Part shown: piece by piece, positions 42,978 to 43,017 of the stretch | How positions within the stretch are numbered: the stretch's first letter is position 1 | Layout: every line of letters starts with the position of its first letter | Origin: Actinomycetes bacterium | GTDB taxonomy: Bacteria > Actinomycetota > Actinomycetes > S36-B12 | Direction of reading: 5' to 3' | Assembly: GCA_024641635.1 (NCBI GenBank) | Contig: JAHECS010000027.1 | Coordinates: 1 to 43,017 of the forward strand | Length of the DNA stretch: 43,017 nt | Notes under the pieces: generated by a model | Databases searched by the model: none | The model's input: the letters and a program-made list of their open reading frames with translations, nothing else | Told to the model about the DNA's origin: nothing | Made by a program: the position numbers and the translations under genes

Positions 42978-43017
42978 ACGAGGGTGGTGCCGGCGCGGGG
43001 GCCGGCACCACCCTCGT
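42978..43017 (+). terminator. Strong 17-base-pair terminator-like hairpin
   Basis: Bases 42978-42994 and 43001-43017 are perfect reverse complements (ACGAGGGTGGTGCCGGC and its complement) around GCGGGG. It starts 12 bases after the secreted protein's stop. The window ends with the stem, so whether a T-run follows cannot be seen. Confidence 0.8.

Overview
The window is high-GC, densely packed bacterial chromosome with overlapping genes, frequent GTG starts and many promoter -10 boxes placed directly against a start codon. Together with EgtB/EgtD (ergothioneine), a Ddn-type F420-dependent nitroreductase homologue and a cellobiose phosphorylase very like the Cellulomonas enzyme, this points to an actinobacterium, probably Micrococcales or a neighbouring order (inference). 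I see no tRNA, rRNA, CRISPR array, insertion sequence or phage gene. It reads as a core or accessory metabolic region rather than a mobile island.

Layout. 1-2.6 kb: the end of a zinc-type alcohol dehydrogenase, a divergent shikimate-kinase-like P-loop protein, the decayed remains of an isochorismatase-family amidohydrolase, a pyrroline-5-carboxylate-reductase-like oxidoreductase and a small thioredoxin-fold protein. 2.6-4.4 kb: a STAS-like protein translationally coupled to a soluble GGDEF diguanylate cyclase, then a PhnB-type VOC protein. 4.5-14.1 kb: a 1145-residue protein of unknown function, an F420-type nitroreductase, an SdsA-type alkylsulfatase, cellobiose phosphorylase (GH94) and an alpha/beta hydrolase.

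14.3-22.7 kb: a complete V/A-type ATPase operon in the order stalk G/H, C, I, K, F, E, A, B, D. Most junctions overlap by 4 nt, and a UspA-type stress protein overlaps the end. Subunit I has an unusually small soluble domain. Subunit K carries an extra N-terminal membrane hairpin.

22.7-31.7 kb: the most interesting block. It holds a UBP-type zinc-finger protein, then a same-direction run: PAS-PAS histidine kinase, a single polypeptide joining receiver, thioredoxin-fold and thioredoxin-reductase-like domains (without the CxxC pair), a second histidine kinase with a cyclic-nucleotide-binding-like sensor, EgtB, EgtD, a BNR beta-propeller protein and a MoaD/ThiS-like protein ending in Gly-Gly. 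The two kinases share a helical insertion between HisKA and the ATPase domain. I read this as a phosphorelay with a flavoprotein output, possibly tied to low-molecular-weight thiol/redox homeostasis.

31.8-43 kb: glutamate decarboxylase, an aldehyde dehydrogenase, a MetE-like methyltransferase whose stop codon overlaps that of its convergent neighbour, a tiny membrane protein, an ArsR/SRPBCC pair with a perfect inverted repeat over the regulator's start codon, L-2-hydroxyglutarate oxidase, PurU, a 991-residue LuxR-like ATPase regulator with a helix-turn-helix at both ends, and a secreted cysteine-rich protein followed by a strong terminator hairpin.
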